From Xiphophorus maculatus (lineage: Eukaryota; Chordata; Actinopteri; Cyprinodontiformes; Poeciliidae): DNA of 64,000 nt. The stretch spans positions 1,271,501 to 1,335,500 of the forward strand of contig NC_036444.1 in NCBI RefSeq assembly GCF_002775205.1, read 5' to 3'. The notes below the pieces were generated by a model. That model was given only the letters and a program-made list of their open reading frames with translations, searched no databases and was not told where the DNA came from. Each line of letters starts with the position of its first letter. The stretch's first letter is position 1. Both the position numbers and the translations under genes were made by a program. Below are positions 53,491-64,000 of the stretch, one piece after another.

Positions 53491-54649
53491 GCACTGACTT
53501 CCAGGCATAAAGCCCCGCCTCCTGTGCTGTGATTGGCTGAAAGAGGAAGTTGCTCGCTATTTAATTGGTTCATCTGATGTAAAAAAGACAACGGCAAGAG
53601 GAGTAAAAGGAAATCATTTTTGCAAATTATTTTTGTTTTGGTGGGTTTTATTTATCTTCTTAGGTTTTATAATAAATAAAACTGAAAAATGTTTTACATA
53701 AAGAGGATATAAATTTTTCAGCACCTGAATGTATCAATTGTGTTTTGTTCGTCCTTTTAAACTGGTTAATTTCTGCATGGGTGAGGTTTTAACAGGGTGC
53801 TGTTGCCTTTTTGAGTCAGACATTTTTACCCACTAACAGCCGCTAATGTGACCCGATCCTCTGAAAAAAGAATATTTATAATTATTAATAAATAGGACAT
53901 TTATTTTATTTTTTTAAAGAACCAACAGTTTATTTCTGTCCTTAGGTTTTATAAAAAAAAACACCAATGTTTTGCAAAAAGAGGATGGAGACATTTTCTT
54001 CTGTGATGTCACTGGAAAATTATGTAAAAACAAAAGAAAAATATCAGTTTTCAATTTATTATTTTTAGCAAATACAAAACCTGCATTTCTTATCAGGGCA
54101 GTGTTATAATTGGTAACATTTGCTTGAGTAACTTTAAGCTTAGGAGTGTCTTAATCTTTTTACTTTTGAGTAATATTATCTTGAAGTATCACTGTACTAA
54201 AGTATCACTTTGGTGAAAAAACAGTTAATATAGAAACATTTTAGAATTTTAATGAACAAAATGTGTTAAAATTTTATATATTTTTGATTATATTTAGAAT
54301 TGTTTTACGAAAAGGTTTTCACACCTCTTCCCGGTTTTCTGTTAGTCTTGTGCAATATATTATTATTATTATTAATCTTGTTTTTTGATCAAATAAAAAA
54401 ACTTTCTCTTAACGTTTGGGTTTTTGTGTGAACCTTTTCATCCGTTTCTGCTGACACACCTTTTTCAGGACAATGGCGGCTGTTTATATTTCTATTTCTC
54501 TTGATGTTTTTCATTTTTTTCCATGTAACAACTGAACATTTCAATGTGTTCTAAGACTTTTTGTGGGTCACCTGCAGATCTACCTGGACATGGACGTCCA
54601 CCTGCCTGACAGGCTGGGGACAGAAAGCATGTAGAGCGATCAGCTGGAA

Positions 54650-55050
54650 AATGTTGCTAAGTTTGAAGCTAAATAGAAAATATTTAGCCTGATAACCAAA
54701 TTTTCAGTTCAAACCTAAATATTTACCTTGCTAACCAAATGAATGGCTTCCTAATTAAACATTTGACATCAAACTAAATATTTTTGAAGATTTAGCTTGC
54801 TAACTAAATCTAGAGCTAAGTATTTAGTTAGCAAGCTAAATCTTTGGCCTCAAACTAAATATTTAGCTTGTAAACCCACATACTTATCTTCAAACTATTT
54901 AGCAAATACTTTGTTTAAGTTCGCAGCTTTAGCTTGCTAATTACATATTTAGTTTGAAACTGACATAAATGAATGAATAAAATGCTGAAAAATGAAATTT
55001 CTTTCCTTTTATGACAAAATTACTGGTGTTAATTTTTGACAGTCTTTACA
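54650..55050. repeat. Degenerate TAAATATTTAGC repeat, copy 2
   Basis: Variants of 'aaactaaatatttagcttg' are followed by 'tgaatgaataaaatgctgaa', as in 46735-47100. Confidence 0.6.
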
Positions 55051-55489
55051 AACCACATTCTCACATTGAGAGGCTAGAAAGGAGAAAGTTTCTGTAAATT
55101 TGTGGTCAATACTACAGAAACCTGCAAAAACAGATAAAACAAACTCTGAGTTGAGAAACGTTATTTATTTCTAAGACAGTATAGAAAATAATCCATTCCA
55201 TTCCCAAAATAATCCGTGTCAGTCAGATAAGAACATGTAAACTCCACTTTAGAAACAAAAAGGTACAAGACTTTTTTCCCTCCTCCCAAAGCCGCCGTCC
55301 TCCTGGGTTAAAGGATGACGGTTTAAAAACGTCACAGGGAAAAAGTTACATTAAAACAAGTCCAAAAATGTACAAAAATTCTTAAAAGAACAAATAAATA
55401 TGATTCACATTTAATCACGCCTAATGGGTTTGTCGCTAGTGCAGAGATGACAGAAGAGGGAGAATCGGTTCCAGTCAACTGGCGGCCAG

Positions 55490-55545
55490 TACACACACAC
55501 ACACGCACATCCACCCCCACACACACACACACGCCCCCACACACA
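55490..55545. repeat. (CA)n microsatellite
   Basis: Imperfect acacacac with acgc/ccc interruptions. Confidence 0.9.
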
Positions 55546-56682
55546 CAACCTGTTTAAATGCTACCTGCTATTTTTACATTTTACTACTTTGATAAAACAC
55601 TGAGGGAAACTCTCTCCAGTGTTTCCAGACGTCGCATTTATTAAACGACGTGGGTTCAAATGGACTCCGAACAGACTGGAACCAGATTTCCCATCATGCA
55701 TTGGGATTTAGAAGAGATGGTACACTGATGGGGGAGTCTGGGAGGAGAAGAAATGTACGCCAGCCAGCAGCTAGATGAGGTAGATTCAGATCATTACTAA
55801 ACCGCACTAAAGACTAAACCGCCACAAGTCACAACGAAAAGCGAGAAAACTAGAATTATCATTTATTTTTATCCAAAATGACTTTAAATCAGCTGAAGAA
55901 GAAAGAAGAATAAGAATCAGAAGAAACTAAAACACATTTATGAGAAAAACAAGCAGAAAGTCGGCCGATAATAGAAGTTTCGACGTGCTGCTCCTTCCTC
56001 GAATGATTCACAAAAATACCCGTAATCTGAATCTGTACACCCTGAGGAGAACCTGACCACTAACAGCAGGAGGAAGAGGAGGAGGAGGAAGACACCTGAA
56101 ACTCTAAACACAAGAAGCTTCGTTTTTGCTGCGTGTTTGACGGATGCGTGTGCAGCGTACCGGCGGGACCTCAGTAGTACAGGACAGATATCTAATCATT
56201 TCAGAGGTTCTGAGGAAGGCCACTCAGTTCTGGGGAATCTGGACTGACTGAACTCATAGTGCATAACAGAGAATCACGGAAGCAACCGCTTCCTGTCAGG
56301 ACATTCGTAAAATCAAGGCAGCGCTGAACAGGTGCATACTGAAGTTTAGAGACGCTTTTAGAGTTATGGGTAGAAGTGGCAGGAATCAGAGTCCCTACAT
56401 GTGCAACTGCAGAGCTGCGCTTGTCGTCTAAAAGATTAATCATACATTCACAGAGAGGAAGAAGGCATCAGCAGGCGGCCGCTCAGGATCCGCCTCTCCT
56501 ACACCTGAGATTAAGAGACGACCTGCGGCTGCCCGGCGTCCCTGAAGGCAGCGTCGCCGGCGCTGGTCAGGTTGACCTAGTGGTTAAAGGGGTTCCCTTG
56601 GTTCCAGGATAAAAGCTTCAGCGTAGGAAGAAACAGTCAGGAGGAAAAGGTTTGATCTCTGTGGCTCAAAACTATTTCACAT

Positions 56683-56904
56683 TTTATTCTGTGTGCTGTG
56701 GCAGCTGGTCGGTTGGAGCCTCCCAGCAGGAAACAGCGGCAGTGACTGGGATGGACTTCCTGTCTGTCCCAGCAGTTTGTTGAATCCGTACCTGAAAGGC
56801 GAGAATGAAGGTCAGTTAAAGGTCAACTTCAGCAGGTGTTTATAAATTAAAACGAGGAATTTTCTCCATAAATCTCCAGATTGTCGTCAGGTTTTCTACT
56901 CACT
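56683..56904 (-). promoter_or_regulatory. cecr2: cecr2 spliced 3' UTR and poly(A) signal
   Basis: Sixteen bases after the cecr2 stop (56920) the minus strand has a strong donor AAA|GTGAGT (exon end 56904). It is followed by a pyrimidine-rich acceptor TTTCAG at 56792-56797 (exon start 56791), and AATAAA lies at 56688-56683. This reads as a 3' UTR intron of 112 bases with the transcript ending near 56660. Confidence 0.5.
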
Positions 56905-56919
56905 TTGATCTTCACATTT

Positions 56920-59900
56920 TTACAGTCCTTGTTTCGCTCCAGCACCTCCAGGTGTGGCCATCATCTGCTGCCTGGAACCATGTGAACTTTGATTAGGACC
57001 TTTTGCTCCAGCAAACAAACCGCACGTTAAAACATTACAAATCACTTTAATAAACTCAAGTTACACCTAGATTTGCTTCTGGTTGGTTGATCAGTCTCTC
57101 ATGTCGACTCCAGGAAGCTGGAGCTACCAAGAGGAGGTCTGTCTAGAATCCTGGGCCCGACCGAGTCAGAACCAGAACCAGCCACCCGGTTCGAACTTCT
57201 GTTTAAACCTTTTTGTTCAAAGCACTTCACCTGGTTTAAACCTAAACTGAGGACTGACTGGCAAACAACTTAGTGGAACATTACTGCCACCTACTGGTGA
57301 GAAGTGTGGACTGAACGTCATCGAAAAAAGCAAAACTTCCCATCATCTCAAAACTAGAACGTATTTCTATATTACAGTCTCGTCTTGGCTCAACCAATCA
57401 TTGAATCTACAACGATTTAAGGAAAGTAAATGATGATGAAACTAAAATTAATTTAATCATCAACATGTTTGATTGAACCTTATTTAAATCCCATTATTGT
57501 AATGCTCAACTATTTCATATTAATTATTATTAATGTGGCAATAAACTGTGAGCTGTGATTGGCTCTTGTGTAAAGTTGCTTTTATCTGGCCTTCCTGCAT
57601 AACCGCCCCGATGAGACGGGGTCCCACAGGGGCCTCACCGGGGGCCTCTTGATAAACCTTTTAAAGATTAATAAAGTCAAATTAATTAATTCAAGTCAGA
57701 CTTATTAATACTAATCCTCAACAAGTTGACAGAAGTAATGAAAGTTTCAGGAGGAATAAATACCAATTTACTTTAAATCTCAGAAACCCTCAGAATGTAG
57801 AAGAAGCGGATTAGTTACCCCGGGTGCAGGAAGCGCTCCGGCCCCCTCTGCTGGACCATCATGCCCTGGACGTGCCCTGCAGCTCTGGGGTGTCGGTACA
57901 AGGCCATGCGCATTTGCCCTGGGGGGTAGGGCAGCTGGGGCCGCTGCAGCGCCTCCATCAGGTGTGGGTGGGGCCTCTGGGCAGCGTAGCAGGGGTCCGG
58001 GTACGGCTGGCCAGGGTACGGCGTCCCACCACCCGCCGCCTGGGGCATCATGTGAGGCGGGGGGGCGCCGCCCTGCTGCATGCCGGGGTGCAGCGCTCGG
58101 GGGTCATACATGAACCCTGCCGGATGGGTGTGTCGCAGCGGGAGAGGCGGCGCTCCCCGGTGGCGGGCGGCGGCATTGTGGCTGTCCAGGTCCAGGATTT
58201 CCTTCGGGCTTTCCGGAGGCTCTGAGCTCTCGGCCGTCTGGTTGCTGATTGGACCGGTTGGCGCCTCGGCGCACCCCCCCTCCTCTGAGCCAGCGGGAGA
58301 CAGCAAGGCGGCGCGGCTGGAGCTCGGCGGTGATGCAGCGCTGTCCTTGAAGTGACCGTTGGACCTGGCGGCGCCCACAGGGAGGTAGGCGCTGGGGGCG
58401 TCCGGCTGCTGCGGCCGGTAGGGGGGCTGGTACCCCTCCCTGCTGAGCGGCGGGCCGTAGTAGGCCGGCTGCTGGTACTGATGGGGAGGGAACATGTTCC
58501 TGAGCGGAGGGGGCGGCTGCTGGTAGGGGAAGGCGTTGCTGCCCCCCTGCTGGTAGGCAGGGTGGGGCGGGGCGTTTAAGGACTGGCTGGGAAACGGCGC
58601 CTTGTTGTAGTGTGCATGGAGGGCGCCGCCCAGGCCGTACTGGGAGGGGGGTGGTGCCGCGGGGCTGTAGCCACCTGGCCCCCTCTGGGCCGCGTTGCTG
58701 CCTGTGTTGTCCCCCATGGAGCCCCCCATGGGCGGGGTCTGGCTGCTGAACTGCTTGTACATGCCGGGCGGGGCGGACATCAGGGCCTCCGGGTCGGGCC
58801 TGCCGACGGCCTCACAGGGTCGCTGATTGCCCGGCTCCGCCGCGCTGGGCTGGGGGGGCAGCAGCGTGGAGGGGTGGCTGGGCGGCAGGGAGCTGAGCGT
58901 GACGCGCTGCGGGGACGGCGGGGGGGAGGCGGCGTGAGGCCGGGAGGAGCCCTCTGGTGGCCCGTCTGCCCCCTGCTGGCAAATCTGGGAACTGGGTGTC
59001 CGCTCCGACCCGGTGGGGCGGCCTGATGGACTCAGAGCGGCAGCCAGTTCCAGCCTCATGGCAGGAACGCTTCTTTGTGGCGTTGCTTCATTACGGATGT
59101 TTACGTCATTTTTGCTGTTGGACGTTGGACCTGATGGACAGAAAATAGACGAGTCAGCAGAACGTCGAGACAAACGCAGATCGACTTCAGGGCTGAAATT
59201 ATTCCTCAAAGTCTCATTAATTATCCTGATACCAATACTGTCAGACTATTCAGCGCAGTGGTCTGGCCTGGAAGCTTCTGTTACAAGACAACGCTCTCAC
59301 TTCGCTAACGGTGTTGATGAGTCTATGCTAAGCTAATGTTGTTTTAGCTACGTAGCATGGCGCTGACCTCAAACGACGTCACTGTTGCCTGGATGTTCGG
59401 ACAAACAAGGAAAAAACTAAATGGTGACATCTGAAGCGCGTTTAACGTTGGAAGATGTAATAATGCAAAAACACATTTTTAAAGATGAATATACTTTCAA
59501 TTAATATACATAATAAATAAACAAAACAAAAAGAACAAATAAAAAGAATTATAAAGTCTGTGTAAACAAAAGTATCCCTAAAAAAGGGCTAGTTGAGACC
59601 AAAACACCAGACTGACGACTTATTCAGTGTTTGGTAGAAAGAGAGAAAAGAGAAATCGGTAAATCATACAATTGGAAATTATTGAACGCAATTTAATTCA
59701 ATCAAATAAGACCCCAATAAAATAGATTAAAGTTGGTGATTTTAAAGTGAATACATTAATCGTCAGAAGCTGTGAAAGAAAGCTGGTGAAAATAGGTAAA
59801 TATTGATGACTATTGATTGAGCGACCTGCTGTTAGTGATAACTAAACAAAGCAGAGGAAGTTCATTCTTTCAGCGTTCAGACGGAAAACGTTCGATTTCA

Positions 59901-60633
59901 TCAAACAGAAATGGAAGAATGAAAGGTCGTGTCTACCTCTGGGCTCCGTGTCCGCCTGGCCGTCCGTCCCTCTGTCTCCAGTCGGACCCAGCAGCTGAAG
60001 CTGTTTGGAGGGAATGCTGCCAAACCCTGATGGGGCCCCCGGCTGATGAAAGCCGCCAGCAGGGGGTCCAGAGGAGGCCGACAGCTGCTGCAGGGCCAGC
60101 ATCTCTGGGCTCTCCAGCATGGAAGACGACTGAGTCCTGCTCGCCGGGTCTGACTGCAGCACCGGGGCCCGCGAGGCCGGTGGCCCCAGGGAGCCGGACA
60201 TCTGATGCGGTGCGTTGGGGGGATGCTGCGGGTAACCGGCGGCCTCTGGCCACGGCTTGTGTCCCATCGGCGGAGGCATGCCGCCGTAGCTGAAGCTGCG
60301 CTGGTTGGCAGCGTTGGGGCCGTTCACGCCGGGCCAAATGCAGGAGGAGGAGCCCAGGCCGGGGGGCCTCAGGCCGGGGTAGGGGAGCTGAGCGGGTCCC
60401 TCGGGGCCGGGAAATCGGCTGCCCATGGGGTGCAAGGAGCGGCCTTCGGGGCGCTGGTGGGATGGGTACATGCTGGCTTCGGGGGGAGGGCCAGGCTGGA
60501 GGGCCGTGGGGCGCGGCCCCAGGGACGGACCGTGAGTCGGACCGATGTAGGGCCGCTGCTGTGTAGGGCCCCCATTAGGATTTGGCCCCATTGGATACCT
60601 GGGGCCCATGTGATGTCCATCAGCCAAATGAGT
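56920..60633 (-). CDS. cecr2: CECR2 chromatin remodelling factor, C-terminal part (3 exons, 686 aa in window)
   Basis: CECR2 is the bromodomain subunit of the CERF remodelling complex (with an ISWI ATPase) and acts in the nucleus. Visible exons in coding order: 60633-59937, 59130-57819, 56971-56920 (stop TAA); phases 0, 1 and 2 join cleanly. This part is disordered and rich in Pro, Gly and Gln, as in other CECR2 proteins. Conserved anchors are MLESPEMLALQQLSASS, ESPKEILDLDSHNAA, GFMYDPRALHPGMQ, AGHVQGMMVQQR and the end PGQQMMATPGGAGAKQGL. Reading on from 57819 would stop at once (TAA); splicing to 56971 gives the conserved tail. The bromodomain and DDT-type N-terminal exons lie beyond 64000. 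ada2 (cecr1) as neighbour agrees with the human and mouse CECR1-CECR2 pairing. The gene looks intact. Confidence 0.92.
59465..59700 (-). repeat. hAT-like MITE fragment, inverted
   Basis: 'aaataaaaagaattat', 'gttgagaccaaa', 'ccagactga' and 'ttggtagaaagagagaaaag' match 63790-63960 closely. It lies in a cecr2 intron. Confidence 0.6.
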
Positions 60634-61096
60634 CTACATAACACAAAAACAGTACTGGGTTAACTGGGCTGACTGGTTTCCATGCACAGCAGGTTTACTG
60701 GCAGAGAAACATAGATTCCTTAAACATGGGGATCCAACATGTCATATTTTATACAGTTTTGTCTTTAAAGCTGCAGTAACTTTTATAAAAAATGTTTTTT
60801 TATGTTTGTTAAAGTCGTCATCAGACCGTTTGTTATGAAATATTTTGTGAAACAAATCCATCTCCTCCGCCTCCTCCCTGTTACTGCCGTCTGAAGAATT
60901 GCACCAAAAACAACCAATCAGAACCAGGAGGAGGGGCTTAGCGCTGTTAATCAACCTCATGTACTCGCATAGTGTGCTAATGGCAGAGAAACAGCTTACT
61001 GTTACAGGAAACGGTTTACTCGTTGACATCAGTGGCCATGCTAACTAACCTAGCATTCAAAACAGGATCTGCTGACAGGGAAATCTGTAGCATAGC

Positions 61097-62351
61097 TAGG
61101 CCTGTCACGATAGCAAATTTTGCTGAGCGATTAATTGTCTCAAAAAATTATTGCGATAAACGATAATATTGTCTGAAGACCTTTTTACACTGATTTAATG
61201 GAAATGACGTAATAATGCATGTGATTTCCTGCCAAAGATAGATACACTTTATTTTCAAAAGAACACTAAACACTGGAACTGATAAACAAAATAAACAAAA
61301 CAACCAAAAACAAAATGGATTCTCAGTCTCCATTAACAAAAAATGTACTTGATAAAAACTAAACAACATAAAGCCAAAGTGGAAATAAATACTGCATTCA
61401 ACCAAAAGAGTGCAGATTATGAAGTCTGTATATTATGTTGCCCTTCAGTAATAATTAGATTTAAATAGAGAAGATGGGCACATCGACTACATGATGCAAT
61501 AGTTCACACTACAGGTTTTTTGCTCCTATTTTTCCCCTTACAACAATCTTAGAACGTAGGTCTTTCTAAGATTGTGTGGTGTGTTACGGTAGATCGTCGT
61601 TGCTGCTCCGATCTAAATCAGGGGTTTCCCCCTTTAACTACACCTGTTGAATGTGACAGGCAGCCAATCAGAAAGCGCGGATTCTCCTCCGCACTTTCTG
61701 AGGGGAAATTACGGAGGGGAATCCCAAACAGCTGATACGGCGCAACCCGAAGTCCAGCAGACATTGGAGATGATATGTGGAAACAACATTAATGTTTATT
61801 CAACATGCAAAGAATATAGAAATGACAAGAGGAGGAGTTGGAGCGAAATTGCTACCGCAGTTGATAAACCCGGTAACTTTTCAGCTGTTCTTCGTTAACG
61901 TGACGTAAATAGGTTCTAATGATTTTCATTCAGTCAGGACTTTACGCTGACACTAGCCACATGTATTGCAGGTAGATTGTAGTAAAGCATTGATTAATGC
62001 CTGGTTTTAAAATTAGTTCACTGGACTTGTAGCCATTGTTTTGTGCCCATTGTTGGACACCACAGGGCGGGAACGAATCCGATCGAACCGTTATACCTAG
62101 GATTTCTGTCGGCTAATGTGTGGTCTGTCAGGTTTTGAAAATGGGCCGACAATAGATCGTGTCGTGTGCGCTGGACTTTACACTAAGTAAAATGAGGAAG
62201 GGGGAGTCAGTGGAGAGCACCGGAGTTGAGCCTTTTTTCATTCGGTGTCATCAACAGAAAGAGAAAAAGGCCGGAAGAGATGATAATGCCGATAAGATAG
62301 TTTTAATTTATCGTACGATTAATCGATTTATCGTTTATCGTGACAGGCCTA
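61097..62351. mobile_element. Nonautonomous hAT-type element, copy 2 (1255 bp, 8-bp target duplication)
   Basis: It begins TAGGCCTGTCACGATAGC and ends ATCGTGACAGGCCTA. The duplication agcatagc lies at 61089-61096 and 62352-62359. It is nearly identical along its length to 27139-28392, with small indels. It contains the same small ORF (61647-61898, 83 codons). Confidence 0.9.
61647..61898 (+). CDS. Small ORF inside hAT element copy 2, MADF-like
   Basis: This is an 83-codon ORF equivalent to 27700-27915 but 12 residues longer (adds [13 protein letters not shown] after the shared SWSEI). The pattern [12 protein letters not shown]...SWSEIATAV resembles part of a MADF domain. It is too short for a whole domain, and function is unknown. 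Confidence 0.3.
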   Translation: MNVTGSQSESADSPPHFLRGNYGGESQTADTAQPEVQQTLEMICGNNINVYSTCKEYRNDKRRSWSEIATAVDKPGNFSAVLR

Positions 62352-62521
62352 AGCATAGCAGAGAGGAAGGCAGCGCCAGCTAAACCCCGCCTCCTTCCTC
62401 TGATTGGTTGATTCTGGTTATCACTGGGAGAAGGTAGAAGAGCTTGATTTTTTTCTTAGCGACAGTTTCATCAAATGTGTAATATATATATTTTTATAAA
62501 AGTTACATACTGCAGCTTTAA

Positions 62522-63664
62522 ATACAGATTACCATGAATCCAACATGTAACAAATTGATAATGAGGTGTGATCAAACTGTTTTACTTTATTGATAATTCC
62601 ATAGGAGCAAAAAAGGGGTGAAAACATGTTGAATTGAGGTGTTGTACCGAGTTACACCACAGGGTGGCGGTGCTTCCTGTGAGACGTTTGGTGCATCCAG
62701 GGCCGGATTTACAAGGATGTGGGTCCCTGGGCTGGAAACCGTTTTGGTGCTCTATCCACTAAAGAAAAATTAATTTGCTAATGTAAATTTCATTACATTA
62801 CATTCATAGGTGAAGTCATACATAACTGATAACTGATGATACCAACTGATGATGGTAAATTCAATCATCCTTTCACCACTAAAAAAATGCTGTAACTCCA
62901 TAATTTTAAAATACTTCAGTAATGTTTATTTTCATAAAAATCTAAATATTCTTACAACTCACCTGATGCGACTCTTCTATAAAGCACGATGTCTCCAAAA
63001 CATGCATTTGTCAATAAAATAAAACCTGCGGGGCCCTGGGCTACTGTCATTTGCCCTGATAATTTCTTATTCTCTTTCCTAATTATTGGACAACTGCACA
63101 TACATTTATTGATTTTATTTGTTTATTTTATTTATTTTAAAAAAATAGTAGTCAAAGCAGTTTAGCTATGAAACCATCTTTATCTTTATACTATCTTTAA
63201 TGCTTACAATAAAACAATGAAAAAGAAAAGAAAAAGAAAAATACTTTTCAACACGTGTAAATGAGCTGATGGTACAGATGGCGTATTGGCAGGGAGCAAG
63301 AATTAGAGTCTCCGTCTCACTTTTATTTAACTTTAGGATGGAAAAGTCTATATTTATGATTCCCATAAAGTTTTTTTATCATATAATATTTTTTATTGCA
63401 TCAACCACTCTTATATGGAGTATGTTTTAAGAGTGTCATAACTGTTCTACTTTACCAGCATTTTGGTGTTAGCATGCTAGCTGGCCCGCTAGCTTAATGG
63501 CTAACTGCTAAACAGTTAGTGGTGATTGTACGGGTCGGTATCTGCCACATTTATACTGCATTAATGATGTTTCTCAGTCAGAAAGTTACACTTTCAGTGA
63601 GCAAAAGTCTTTAAGTTAAAGGTTCTGCATTTTAAGTAGTCGTGAAAACAAATTTTCCCAGAAG
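62522..63664. other. cecr2: cecr2 intron, no exon found
   Basis: AT-rich. No open segment on the minus strand with cecr2-like composition and splice sites was found, so the next upstream exon must lie beyond the window. Confidence 0.5.
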
Positions 63665-64000
63665 CCCCAGAAGTTATTGCGATAAACAATAATATTGTTT
63701 TGAAATGATTTTCAAGTAATATAATGGCAATAATGCAAGATCAATAAACTTTAAATTCTAATAAACATTTTACACTGCAACTGGAAGACATTTTAAATAT
63801 CCAAAATAAATAAACAAAACAGAAAGACAACAGAAACAAATAAAAAGAATTATGGGTCTCTCTAAACAAAACTTCCAATCAAAACAGGTTTAGTTGAAAC
63901 CAAAGAACCAGACTGAAGACTTTTATCATCCACTTTTTGGTAGAAAGAGAGAAAAGAGGAAAATCACTAGATCATACAAAGGGAAATTATTCAGTTTGTT
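63665..64000 (-). repeat. hAT-like MITE, inverted, running off the window
   Basis: 'ttattgcgataaacaataat' at the left and the shared internal blocks of the 59465-59700 family. The right end is outside the window. Confidence 0.6.

Larger units (their letters stand above)
53491..56660. other. Intergenic gap between ada2 and cecr2
   Basis: AT-rich. It holds the second TAAATATTTAGC repeat block (54650-55050) and a CA-rich microsatellite (55490-55545). A TTTATT at 55164-55169 could be an alternative distal cecr2 poly(A) signal on the minus strand. No coding sequence was recognised. Confidence 0.5.
60765..62521. mobile_element. TTAA-ended MITE, copy 5, interrupted by hAT copy 2
   Basis: It begins TTAAAGCTGCAGTAACTTTT and ends TACTGCAGCTTTAA. 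Removing 61097-62351 and one target copy leaves an ordinary element of about 500 bases like copies 1 and 2. Location: cecr2 intron. Confidence 0.85.

Noticed and set aside
57824-59336. Plus-strand ORFs opposite cecr2
   Set aside because: They are shadows of the GC-rich Pro/Gly-rich cecr2 exon on the other strand; no domain or splice support.

Overview
The window is vertebrate nuclear DNA, most likely from a teleost fish. Genes are split into short exons with GT-AG introns. The AT-rich introns are full of fish-type repeats: hAT and TTAA-ended MITEs, a LINE with a GGAT tail, repeats with GATT tails, a copia fragment and many minisatellites. I could not name the species. No tRNA, rRNA, CRISPR array or bacterial feature was seen.

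Six protein-coding genes were rebuilt exon by exon, and all splice phases agree. On the plus strand, 195-7189 is ndufa9 (complex I subunit; the N-terminal exons lie before the window). 8897-19431 and 20203-36917 are two tandem galnt8-type polypeptide GalNAc-transferase genes with 11 coding exons each (601 and 628 residues). 38796-43632 is ribc2 (RIB43A family, ciliary doublet microtubules, 341 residues). On the minus strand, 51944-44864 is ada2/cecr1 (secreted adenosine deaminase 2, 501 residues), with a noncoding first exon near 53300-53480. 60633-56920 is the 3' part of cecr2 (chromatin remodelling factor; the bromodomain exons lie beyond the right edge). ribc2 and ada2 converge, and ada2 and cecr2 are co-oriented.

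The order ndufa9-galnt8-ribc2-ada2-cecr2 joins genes that in human lie on 12p13, 22q11 and 22q13. It therefore looks like a retained ancestral vertebrate block rather than a functional cluster: the six genes act in mitochondria, Golgi, cilia, extracellular space and nucleus.

The points most worth a second look are: two minisatellites that each start at the 5' splice site of a different intron in the two galnt8 copies; an RFX X-box 53 bp upstream of the ribc2 start codon, with two identical motifs inside an interspersed repeat; two near-identical 1.25-kb hAT elements with 8-bp target duplications that share a small MADF-like ORF, one of them nested in a TTAA-ended MITE; a 5'-truncated LINE with a 13-bp target duplication; a copia reverse-transcriptase fragment; and a likely intron in the cecr2 3' UTR. 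I found no clear evidence of a wholly new biological system.
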